Source: Clostridiaceae bacterium
GTDB taxonomy: Bacteria > Bacillota > Clostridia > Saccharofermentanales > UBA5734
DNA: 18,004 nucleotides
Assembly (NCBI GenBank): GCA_012519875.1
Contig: JAAYPL010000160.1
Location: 1-18,004, forward strand
Direction of reading: 5' to 3'
Shown here one piece after another: positions 1-7,653 of this stretch. A program made the translations under genes and the position numbers. The notes beneath the pieces were generated by a model that ran no database searches, was not told the DNA's origin, and worked only from the letters and a program-made list of their open reading frames with translations. Within the stretch, counting starts at the first letter, position 1; every line of letters begins with the position of its first letter.

Positions 1-2
1 AT

Positions 3-587
3 GTTGATCGGGAGATTTTTCCTTCCGTGATCGATTATTTGGCTCTGGGACATTTGCACGTGCCACAAAACTTGTCCGGCAGTGATCATCAGCGCTATTC
101 CGGATCGCCGATTCCCATGGGCTATGGTGAGGTGAAGCAACAAAAACAGGTGCTGCTGGTCGATTTTCAAGGGCGACAACCCACTGTTACACCTGTGGCC
201 GTCCCTTGCTTTCAGGAACTGGAGCGGATCAGCGGTTCGTTGGAGATGATTCTGTCCCGATTACAATATCTGCGGGAACAGGACAGTTCGGCCTGGCTTG
301 AAATCGAGTATACCGGACAAGAAATCATCGGGAACCTGCGGGAGCAAATTATCGATCTGGCCGCAGGATCCCGTTTGGAGATCCGTCGCATCAAAAATCG
401 CCGCGTTGCGGAGCGTGTGTTGAGCCGGAATTTTGCCGATGAGATGTTGGATGATCTGGAGGTTTCGGACGTCTTCGAGCGCTGCTTGGACAGTCATCAG
501 GTAACCGAAATCGAACGAAATGAGTTGCGCCGCCTTTTTCAAGAAATTGTGCAGAATCATGAGGAAGCCGATCCGCATGCGGGATAA
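3..587 (+). CDS. sbcD: Exonuclease SbcD, C-terminal part (5' end outside window)
   Basis: This is the C-terminal end of SbcD, the Mre11-like nuclease subunit that works with SbcC to open hairpin DNA and process double-strand breaks in the cytoplasm. The reading frame is open from base 3 without a start, so the gene begins upstream of the window. Near the new N-terminus the motif ALGHLHVPQ is visible; this is the last metal-binding GHxH block of the calcineurin-like phosphoesterase fold. YSGSPIPMGYGE follows, which is typical of SbcD just after that block. The remaining ~150 residues match the C-terminal capping region that contacts the SbcC coiled coil. The stop lies 26 nt before sbcC, the usual sbcD-sbcC operon order. 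The catalytic N-terminal motifs cannot be checked here. Confidence 0.93.
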   Translation, partial: VDREIFPSVIDYLALGHLHVPQNLSGSDHQRYSGSPIPMGYGEVKQQKQVLLVDFQGRQPTVTPVAVPCFQELERISGSLEMILSRLQYLREQDSSAWLEIEYTGQEIIGNLREQIIDLAAGSRLEIRRIKNRRVAERVLSRNFADEMLDDLEVSDVFERCLDSHQVTEIERNELRRLFQEIVQNHEEADPHAG

Positions 588-613
588 ATATTCAAAAAAC
601 CGGGGATTTTTGT

Positions 614-3600
614 GTGAAAATACTGGAACTGCGTTTTAAAAATCTGAATTCATTGTACGGCGAATGGAAACTTGACTTGACCGCTCCCGAATATGAAGCC
701 GACGGCATTTATGCCATAACCGGCCCGACCGGATCGGGGAAATCGACCATTCTTGACGCGATTTGTCTGGCTTTGTACGGTCAGACCCCCCGCTTGAACC
801 GAATCAACAAAAGCAGCAATGAAATCATGTCCCGGCAAACCGGTGAGTGTTATGCAGAGGTGGTTTTCGAATCAGAGTCGGGTTGTTACCGATGTACCTG
901 GCGTCAGCATCGAGCGCGTAAACAGCCGGATGGAAATTTGGCGGAGGCGATTCATGAAATTGCCAACGGGAAAACAGGCGAGGTCCTTGAAACGAAAAAA
1001 ACCGCCACCGTGGCTTTGATCGAAGAAAAGACCGGGATGGATATGGCGCGCTTCACACGCTCGATTTTGCTGGCACAAGGGGAGTTCACCGCTTTCCTGC
1101 AAGCCCCTGCCGATGAGAAAGCACCGATTCTTGAACAGATAACCGGCACCGAGATTTACAGCCAATTGTCAAGAGACGTTTTTGAAAGACAAAAGGCAAT
1201 CCGCAATGAACTTACGCTTTTGACGGCTGAATTGAGCGGTGTGACCCTGCTTGATCAAAACGAAATTCAGGAAATCAAGAAAGAGCAGAACCGGCTGCAG
1301 CAAAGCCAGCAGGAAACAGAACGGCATCTTGCCGATCTGCGTGCCGGAATCAATTGGCTGTCTAATATTAAGTTGCTTGAGCAACAGGTTCAATCCATTC
1401 AACTGGAGCAAAAACTTTTGGACCAAGAACAAAAGTCCTTTCAGCCCCGGCGGGAGACTCTGGTTCGGGCGGAAAAGGCGGCTGTTCTGGAGGGTGGCTA
1501 TGCTGTCTTAATCCGTTTGCGCGATCAGCAATCGCGGGAGGAGACTGCTCTGACCGAGACCCGGCAGCAAATGCAGGAACGTACTGAAAAGCTTGCGGCA
1601 CATTCATCCCGGCTGGACTTGGCGATCGAAGAGGTTGCCGCGGCAAAATCCGAGTTACAGCGGCAAATGCCGGCCATCAAGCAGGCCAGAGTTTTGGAGG
1701 GTCAGATCGAAACGCAAAAGAGTGTAGTCAATGACCTGGTTGATGAAATTAACCGCATGGAGCAGCAGTTGGAGAAAAACATGGATAACCGTCGGCAGAT
1801 CCGTGAGGCGAGCCAACTGCAGGCCGATCAATTGACCAAAGTGACAGATGAAATGACGCGTCATTCGCCGGATGCTGCACTGGTAACCGAAATGACCGGT
1901 ATCACGGAGAAGTTATCCGCCTTGCTTGGCCGAGTGAATGAACAAAAAAAATATACCGGATCACTGGAGCGGATAGGACAGGATCTGTTTCGGGCCGAGG
2001 CAGAGCACCAAGAGGCAGGCCGTGAGCTTGGCACAAGTCAAAAAGACCATCAGGAAAAAAGAGCCGCCGCACTTGAGGCCGGGAGAAAACTTAAAAACTA
2101 CCTTGACGGACGCCTGTTACGTGAGTACCGCCAGGATCAGGAAAATTTACTTCGCGAGCTGGGATTGCGGAAAAAAATTGCGGATCTGGAAACCGAACGC
2201 CGGGCGCTTATAGCCGGCCGGCCATGTCCGCTGTGCGGCTCGACCAGTCATCCCTTTTCTTCAGGGCAGGAACCGGAACCGGATGAAATCGAGCAACGCT
2301 TGTCGATATTACGTGCTTATATCGACCAGGCTGAGCGGTTGGAAGAAACCGCGGGAGAAGCGGATAGGCAAGTATCGGTTGCCGAAAAGCGTGTTGGAGC
2401 AGCCGAACAGGCTTTGGCGCTGGCTGCGGCCACCCGGGAGAGGATCCGCGGGGATCAGGCCCGTCTGCAGGAAGAACAGCAAAACTGCCGAGAACGCTTG
2501 GATGGCCTGACCGCGGATCTGCAGCAAATGTTAAGTCCGCTGGGTATTACTGAAATTGATCCGGCAAAAATCCAGGAAATAAGAACAACCCTGCAGGCTC
2601 GCCTGCAAAACTGGCAAGAGCTGCAGGCCGAGAAAATCAGCCTGGAGTCAGGAATGCAGCGATTTGCCGCTGAGGCGGCCGGACTTGATGCGATTATTGC
2701 CTCCGCCCAACAAGCGTGTCTTGAAAAAGCAGAATTACTGACCAAGCAGCAAGAGATACTCGACCGACTGGAAGGAAGACAGGCCAACATATTATCAGGG
2801 CTTTCCGCCGATCAAATGGAAACCAAGCTCAACCGGGCGCTCACCCAGGCTGAGCAGGACCGGGATCGGATCAGGGCGGCCCGTGATCTGATCAAGGAAG
2901 AACGGGATGCGGCCCGCATCCGAAGCGAGCAATTGCAGACGGCGCTAGACCACCTTGCACCGGATCTGGATCTTCAAGAAAAAATCTTTCGCGATGAGTT
3001 AAACAAAGGCGGTTTTATCTCTGAATCCGATTTTAAAGAGCAAAGCCTTGCTGCTGATCAACGCAAGGCCTTGGCCGAACAAGTAAAAAACCTCGATACC
3101 CGCCTGGCCGAGGCACAGACGCGGCTAAAAGATAAAAAGGACGCTTTGGCCGAGGCCAAGGACCTGGCCTTGACAAACAGATCTCTGGAGGAGCTTGAGG
3201 CAGAATTGGCCATACAGATCCGGCAAGATCAGCAGATCAGCCGGGACATCGGGGCGATTGAACAAAGGCTCGCCGCAGACGACCAAACCAGAGCCGCCAG
3301 TGCCGATAAAGCAAGAAAAATGACTGCTTTGAGGAAGGATTGGTTGCAATGGAATCGTTTAAATGAGCTGATCGGATCGGCTGACGGCAAAAAATTCCGC
3401 AATTTTGCACAGGGTATAACCTTTGAAGTTTTGATTTCACATGCCAACCGACAGCTGATGCGGATGACCGATCGCTACCTGCTGGTCAAAGATGCCGATG
3501 CGCCCCTTGAATTAAATGTCGTGGACAACTATCAGGCCGGCGAAATACGCACAACCAGAAATCTGTCCGGCGGCGAAAGTTTTCTTGTCAGCCTTGCATT

Positions 3601-3865
3601 GGCACTGGGGCTATCCAGAATGTCCAGCCGAAAAGTACGTGTTGATTCGCTTTTTTTGGATGAAGGATTCGGAACGTTGGATGAAGATACTCTGGAAACC
3701 GCATTGGAAACATTGGCCGGCTTGCCCCAGGATGGCAAGCTGATCGGCGTTATTTCTCATATTCCGGCATTGAAAGAACGTATTGCCACCCGCATCAACA
3801 TTGAACCGGCTGCCGGTGGCCGCAGCACGATTACCGGACCCGGGGTCACGTACTGTTCTTCCTGA
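614..3865 (+). CDS. sbcC: Exonuclease subunit SbcC (Rad50-like SMC ATPase)
   Basis: SbcC is the ATPase and coiled-coil subunit of the SbcCD nuclease. The predicted protein has 1083 residues, in the normal range for the family. Walker A is GPTGSGKST at 37-45. Long Q/E/R-rich coiled coils run through most of the middle. The zinc hook CPLC sits at 538-541, close to the midpoint, as expected for the dimerising tip. The ABC signature LSGGES is at 984-989, and Walker B with the D-loop is DSLFLDEGFGTLDE at 1011-1024. The start is GTG at 614. It follows a weak purine stretch (CGGGGA) and puts MKILELRFKNLNS at the N-terminus, the classic SbcC start. It is 26 nt downstream of sbcD and probably cotranscribed with it. 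No clear terminator follows the stop. All key motifs are intact. Confidence 0.97.
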   Translation: MKILELRFKNLNSLYGEWKLDLTAPEYEADGIYAITGPTGSGKSTILDAICLALYGQTPRLNRINKSSNEIMSRQTGECYAEVVFESESGCYRCTWRQHRARKQPDGNLAEAIHEIANGKTGEVLETKKTATVALIEEKTGMDMARFTRSILLAQGEFTAFLQAPADEKAPILEQITGTEIYSQLSRDVFERQKAIRNELTLLTAELSGVTLLDQNEIQEIKKEQNRLQQSQQETERHLADLRAGINWLSNIKLLEQQVQSIQLEQKLLDQEQKSFQPRRETLVRAEKAAVLEGGYAVLIRLRDQQSREETALTETRQQMQERTEKLAAHSSRLDLAIEEVAAAKSELQRQMPAIKQARVLEGQIETQKSVVNDLVDEINRMEQQLEKNMDNRRQIREASQLQADQLTKVTDEMTRHSPDAALVTEMTGITEKLSALLGRVNEQKKYTGSLERIGQDLFRAEAEHQEAGRELGTSQKDHQEKRAAALEAGRKLKNYLDGRLLREYRQDQENLLRELGLRKKIADLETERRALIAGRPCPLCGSTSHPFSSGQEPEPDEIEQRLSILRAYIDQAERLEETAGEADRQVSVAEKRVGAAEQALALAAATRERIRGDQARLQEEQQNCRERLDGLTADLQQMLSPLGITEIDPAKIQEIRTTLQARLQNWQELQAEKISLESGMQRFAAEAAGLDAIIASAQQACLEKAELLTKQQEILDRLEGRQANILSGLSADQMETKLNRALTQAEQDRDRIRAARDLIKEERDAARIRSEQLQTALDHLAPDLDLQEKIFRDELNKGGFISESDFKEQSLAADQRKALAEQVKNLDTRLAEAQTRLKDKKDALAEAKDLALTNRSLEELEAELAIQIRQDQQISRDIGAIEQRLAADDQTRAASADKARKMTALRKDWLQWNRLNELIGSADGKKFRNFAQGITFEVLISHANRQLMRMTDRYLLVKDADAPLELNVVDNYQAGEIRTTRNLSGGESFLVSLALALGLSRMSSRKVRVDSLFLDEGFGTLDEDTLETALETLAGLPQDGKLIGVISHIPALKERIATRINIEPAAGGRSTITGPGVTYCSS

Positions 3866-3894
3866 GTTATTCATTTGAACCGGAGTGATATAAT
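3866..3894 (+). promoter_or_regulatory. Extended -10 promoter for the 2-hydroxyacid dehydrogenase gene
   Basis: TGATATAAT at 3886-3894 is a perfect extended -10 element (TGn followed by TATAAT). The hexamer 17 nt upstream (3866-3871, GTTATT) is a poor -35, which extended -10 promoters tolerate. Transcription would start near 3901, leaving a leader of about 60 nt before the ATG at 3964. This would let the dehydrogenase gene be expressed independently of sbcDC. Inferred from sequence only. Confidence 0.55.
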
Positions 3895-3963
3895 CGGTGG
3901 CAGCATCGTTATTGATTTTACGTTGGAAATCGAAGCGGCGTTTATATGAAAGGAAACAGTGTC

Positions 3964-4959
3964 ATGAAACCAAACCGGATCGCTATCTTAAACACCAATC
4001 GCATCATTTCTGTTTTGCCTAAGCACTTGGATATTCTGCGCCGAACCGCGCCGGACTGTGAGTTTCTGTTGGCTGAAAAAGCCGAAGATTTACCTGTCTT
4101 GGCTGCCGATGCAGACGCCCTGATCCTCTGGCCGTCGGTTGGACCGGATCTGATAAGCTACATTCGGAACACCCCCGGTCTCCGATGGTTGCATCTATTC
4201 ACTTCGGGGGTGGACCGGCTGATAAACAGCGAAGCCGGAAAGATTCCGGGCTATCGGATCACCAGCACCAAAGGCATTCACGGCTACCCGATTTCCGATC
4301 ACGTATTGGCACTGATGTATGCTTTTTTGCGCCAGTTGCATGCCGCCGCACATTACCAGCAGAAGCGGAGCTGGTCTTCGGATATCTTGTCCGGTAATTG
4401 TCGTGAAATTGCCGGCCTGACAGTGGGCATCATCGGGGTCGGCAACATTGGCCTTGAGCTGGCTCGTAAATGCAAATTGCTGGACATGACCGTTCTGGGC
4501 GCCAAACGACAACCGATTACAAGCCAATGGCTGGATAAATGCTATCCGATCAGCCAATTACCCGACTTGCTGGCAGCGTCTGATTTTGTTGTGTTGTGCT
4601 TGCCCCTTACCGAAGAATCCCGGCATCTTATTGGCCGCGAAGAATTGAGGGTTATGAAAAACAGCGCCATCCTGATCAATATTGCCCGGGGTGGTGTTGT
4701 GGACCAAGAGGCACTAATTGAGGCTTTAGAGCAAGGAATCATCGCGGGTGCCGGTCTTGATGTGACCGATCCCGAGCCATTACCGGAAAGCAATCCACTC
4801 TGGGGGATGCCCAATGTAATCATCACACCGCACATTTCCGCTCAATCACCCCAATATATGGACCGTGCCATCCATGTTATTGCCGAAAACCTACGACGGT
4901 TTCTGGCTGATGAGCCTTTGCTGGATGAGGTTCCGCGCCATGGGCTGGAGAGCAGATAA
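3964..4959 (+). CDS. D-isomer-specific 2-hydroxyacid dehydrogenase family protein
   Basis: This is a cytoplasmic NAD(P)-dependent oxidoreductase that interconverts 2-hydroxy and 2-oxo acids. The exact substrate cannot be read from the sequence. The chosen start is the ATG at 3964, because AAAGGAAA lies 7 nt upstream. An in-frame ATG at 3946 would add six residues but has no ribosome binding site. The protein has 331 residues, the family's usual size. Visible features are the dinucleotide-binding loop GVGNIG at 158-163 and the catalytic triad: Arg242 in NIARGG, Glu271 in DPEPLPESNPLW and His290 in TPHIS. The N-terminal ~100 residues form the split catalytic domain and include the LHLFTSGVD segment. 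The gene has its own promoter and converges on the flavodoxin-like gene. Phosphoglycerate, glyoxylate and hydroxypyruvate reductases all belong to this family, so no symbol is given. Confidence 0.9.
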   Translation: MKPNRIAILNTNRIISVLPKHLDILRRTAPDCEFLLAEKAEDLPVLAADADALILWPSVGPDLISYIRNTPGLRWLHLFTSGVDRLINSEAGKIPGYRITSTKGIHGYPISDHVLALMYAFLRQLHAAAHYQQKRSWSSDILSGNCREIAGLTVGIIGVGNIGLELARKCKLLDMTVLGAKRQPITSQWLDKCYPISQLPDLLAASDFVVLCLPLTEESRHLIGREELRVMKNSAILINIARGGVVDQEALIEALEQGIIAGAGLDVTDPEPLPESNPLWGMPNVIITPHISAQSPQYMDRAIHVIAENLRRFLADEPLLDEVPRHGLESR

Positions 4960-5026
4960 ATCCGGCGTGCCGGGCCGCACAAAAGCAATAATTAAGATGT
5001 CCGCCTGATCACGAGCGGCTGATTGC

Positions 5027-5986
5027 TCAATCTTCTTCCGGTTTGGGCGGCACTCTGAAATGCGGTTTTTCCGGATGAGCCAGACAATATGGCGTGTCAA
5101 AGCCTACTTCTTCAATGGGAATCAGGCGGCGAAACTCGCCGTCACGTTCCGCCTGATCGAGAATCTTTTCAAACATGGGCTTGCGCTGGCCGATCAGGGG
5201 TTTCATATGCTCAGAAATATCCGGATCCAACCGGATGGCTCCGGTTGGACAGATCATGAAACACCAAGCGCATTCGTGGTTGTCATTACACAGGTTCCCC
5301 TCGCTGCCGAATTTCTGCGGATCGCTGGTCAAATCGGTATAATTCATGGTGCAAAAATCCATACAGCGGGTGCATTTCGGATAAATACATTTTTCCGGAT
5401 CCCGAATGATCTTTCCCTGGGGATTACCGTAATCCAACAGCATGTTGACGATGGCAACGGCTTGATTCTGATCCACATCATTTTTCGGCATGGGTGGGAT
5501 CAAATCCGTTTCCCCCGCGGCGATTCTCTGGCTGCGAAGCACCATCTCTCGGCCGAATTCCTTGGCTTCCGCACAATCCTGTTCATCAGGATGACCGGCG
5601 GTGTAGTATGGTTCCGGCATACCCGGCATGACCACATTGCCATACCAACGTGCGCTGCCGATCACCGTAAAACCGGCTTTTTTCAGATTGGGCAGCACCA
5701 CCGGAAAATAGAAGCTGGGCATGGTCCCGTGGGTGGCAAAGGCAAAAATATGCTTGCCTTTCTGCGGCGGAACATTCTGGTAAAACCGCCGGATGTTCGG
5801 CGGATCGGCTTTCCATATCGGACTGCCCAGGCCGATCAGGTCATAATCCTCAAGCATGTCGTTCGTGACCTTCCGGATGGAACAGATGTCGACTTTGCTT
5901 GCCACTTCGCGAGCTCCTGCAGCAATGCTGTGAGCAATTTTTCGCGTATTGCCGCTTTGAGAAAAGTAGATGATTAATACGTTCAT
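5027..5986 (-). CDS. Flavodoxin domain plus 2[4Fe-4S] ferredoxin protein (EFR1-like)
   Basis: This is a cytoplasmic electron-transfer protein that combines an FMN domain with two iron-sulfur clusters. The start is ATG at 5986, with AAGGA 7 nt upstream; a GTG at 6001 lacks a ribosome binding site. The protein has 319 residues. Residues 1-160 are flavodoxin-like, with the FMN phosphate loop SQSGNTRK at 9-16 and the segment GLGSPIW at 52-58. The C-terminal half carries eight cysteines in two groups: C200, C205, C208, C212 and C233, C239, C242, C246, the last followed by Pro. Both groups have a longer first gap (4 and 5 residues) than the usual CxxCxxCxxxC. Similar fusions are common in anaerobic Bacillota as EFR1-type proteins, but the partner is unknown. 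The gene lies 56 nt downstream of the response regulator stop and has its own promoter. Confidence 0.85.
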   Translation of the reverse strand: MNVLIIYFSQSGNTRKIAHSIAAGAREVASKVDICSIRKVTNDMLEDYDLIGLGSPIWKADPPNIRRFYQNVPPQKGKHIFAFATHGTMPSFYFPVVLPNLKKAGFTVIGSARWYGNVVMPGMPEPYYTAGHPDEQDCAEAKEFGREMVLRSQRIAAGETDLIPPMPKNDVDQNQAVAIVNMLLDYGNPQGKIIRDPEKCIYPKCTRCMDFCTMNYTDLTSDPQKFGSEGNLCNDNHECAWCFMICPTGAIRLDPDISEHMKPLIGQRKPMFEKILDQAERDGEFRRLIPIEEVGFDTPYCLAHPEKPHFRVPPKPEED

Positions 5987-6021
5987 AGTCAATCCTTCCA
6001 CAACATTAATAAAGTAAGGCC

Positions 6022-6030
6022 ATTATATCA
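6022..6030 (-). promoter_or_regulatory. Extended -10 promoter of the flavodoxin-ferredoxin gene
   Basis: On the minus strand the bases read TGATATAAT, the same perfect extended -10 as at 3886-3894. No good -35 lies 17 nt upstream; the region there is the tandem repeat and the 3' end of the response regulator gene. Transcription would start near 6015, giving a leader of about 30 nt before the ATG at 5986. The flavodoxin-ferredoxin gene is therefore probably not dependent on the two-component operon. Confidence 0.55.
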
Positions 6031-6046
6031 GATTCAACAGATTCAA
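6029..6046 (-). repeat. Tandem 9-bp direct repeat abutting the -10 element
   Basis: Two perfect head-to-tail copies of TTGAATCTG (minus strand) occupy 6038-6046 and 6029-6037 and run straight into the extended -10. The outer copy overlaps the last codons of the response regulator gene. Direct repeats at this position are a common layout for activator sites, so this is a candidate operator. Two 9-mers could also arise by chance or slippage. Confidence 0.5.
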
Positions 6047-7653
6047 TCGGACTTTGACTGTCGATACTCGGAAGGGCTCATACCTATGTATCGTTTGAAA
6101 ACGGCCAGCAAATGATTGGCATGCCGGAACCCCAGTTGGTTCGCTATATCGCTGATGCTCAGCTTGGTCAAGGTCAACAACTCGCAGGCACGGTCCAAAC
6201 GGTGTTTTTCCAGCTGCTTGGTGACCGAAAGGCCGGTCTCCTTTTTGCATAGACGATCCAGATAATCCGGATTTAGGTAAAAGTGATTGGCCACCGACTC
6301 GCGAGAGGATGCTTCATCGAGATTTTGTTTGATATATTTGAGGACTTTCTCAATCAAACCAGCCGTTGATACTTCAGTGTGTTGTGTGTCGCTCAGACGT
6401 TGGCATAATAAATGTAGCCAGCTTTGTAGATCCGCCAAAGACTTGTTTGGCATCGCGATTGAATCATTGATGGCGTCCTGCCAGTCAGACAGCACTTGAG
6501 AAGCTGGCACGCCGGCCTTTTCCATCGCTGGGTAAAAAAGATGTAGTAATTCGTAGTATATTTGCTGCAATTCATCGACACTAATGGTGATCGCGGCCAA
6601 TGGATGGGAGAAATAGTCGTCGGCACTTTGCAAAAACTCCTGATAGCAACCATTGGTAATTAGTATTTTCCAGAGTTCGCGATCGGGCTCGTGCTTTTCT
6701 TCGGTTACAGGTTGATCCTTTTCTAGGTTGATGACTTTGTTTTCCCAAACCACATTGGCATGATCGGCGTCTTTTAATTGACCAGCCTGGGCCGCCAGAT
6801 CGTGTAAAGCACATGACATTCCAAGGTAAATGTTGACATCGCAGCGCAGGTAGGTGTGGATGGCATGAATACAATCCTGACAGTGTGATAAAAAAAGCGG
6901 CTGGTCTTTCAGGTCCGTATCCCTTTCGGAACAGATAAGCAAGCACAGCAATTGATCATCGGCAAGCTCGACCATCAATCCATTGGCATGAGGTTCGAAC
7001 AGTATTTCTTCAGCAATGTTTTTTACAGCAAAGGTCATGGCTTTTTGTTCGAATAAGGTAAACTTTTCTGTCCATCGGCGGCGACGGACCGAAAGCAGTA
7101 GCGGCAAAACACGGATTTCATCGTTGTAAGGGATATTGTACTCTTGAGCCGCACGGGAAATATCTTCTTCGTTAGGCAAAATAGAGCCGTTGACGATATC
7201 CAGCAAGAACTTTTCCATCATGACCGGCTGATATTTGAGCCAGAACTCGCCATATTGGCTGTATCGATCCTTGTGACTGTCCCGGATCCGCTTTTCGGTA
7301 GCTGCCTGAATGGCTTTCTCCAGATCGTGACTGTCGCAAGGCTTGAGAATGAAGTCAAAACTTCCCAGTTTCAGAGCCCTCTGTGCATAATGAAAATCCA
7401 TATGGCAGGTCAAAACAATAGGGACGGTAGCAGGGGAGTGGGTTCGGATCCATTCCAACAAATCCAAGCCATTTCCATGAGGTAGTTCAATATCGCACAA
7501 AAGGATGTCAATTTGATTCTTTGACAAAACTTGCTGTGCCTGACCAAGAGTGTGTGCCGTATGAACTTCAGATATGCCAAGGCTTTTCCAGTCAACAGCG
7601 TCCAGAATATCGTGAACAAGCAATATTTCGTCATCAAGAATCAAAGCTTTCAT
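6043..7653 (-). CDS. YesN-type response regulator, REC plus AraC-family HTH
   Basis: This is a cytoplasmic transcription factor phosphorylated by the adjacent kinase. Residues 1-120 form a receiver domain: acidic pair D7-D8, phospho-acceptor D54 in LLCDIELP, T82 and K104 in FILKP. A 300-residue linker of no clear family follows, as in other long YesN regulators. Residues ~437-532 hold two AraC-type helix-turn-helix motifs, ending with the family pattern ISDIANQLGFRHANHLLAVFKR and then GMSPSEYR. The ATG at 7653 has GAGGTGG 6 nt upstream, and its ATGA overlaps the stop of the kinase gene, indicating translational coupling. YesM/YesN pairs usually control neighbouring sugar-uptake operons. The likely target here is the divergent operon starting at 9548. 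All phosphorylation residues are present. Confidence 0.92.
   Translation of the reverse strand: MKALILDDEILLVHDILDAVDWKSLGISEVHTAHTLGQAQQVLSKNQIDILLCDIELPHGNGLDLLEWIRTHSPATVPIVLTCHMDFHYAQRALKLGSFDFILKPCDSHDLEKAIQAATEKRIRDSHKDRYSQYGEFWLKYQPVMMEKFLLDIVNGSILPNEEDISRAAQEYNIPYNDEIRVLPLLLSVRRRRWTEKFTLFEQKAMTFAVKNIAEEILFEPHANGLMVELADDQLLCLLICSERDTDLKDQPLFLSHCQDCIHAIHTYLRCDVNIYLGMSCALHDLAAQAGQLKDADHANVVWENKVINLEKDQPVTEEKHEPDRELWKILITNGCYQEFLQSADDYFSHPLAAITISVDELQQIYYELLHLFYPAMEKAGVPASQVLSDWQDAINDSIAMPNKSLADLQSWLHLLCQRLSDTQHTEVSTAGLIEKVLKYIKQNLDEASSRESVANHFYLNPDYLDRLCKKETGLSVTKQLEKHRLDRACELLTLTKLSISDIANQLGFRHANHLLAVFKRYIGMSPSEYRQSKSD

Noticed and set aside
4960..5026. Terminator between the converging dehydrogenase and flavodoxin-ferredoxin genes
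   Set aside because: Only a very short CCGG-type stem is visible and no T-run follows on either strand.
5060..5977. 305-codon open frame on the plus strand opposite the flavodoxin-ferredoxin gene
   Set aside because: The minus strand carries the FMN loop and eight ordered cysteines; the plus-strand translation shows no family features.
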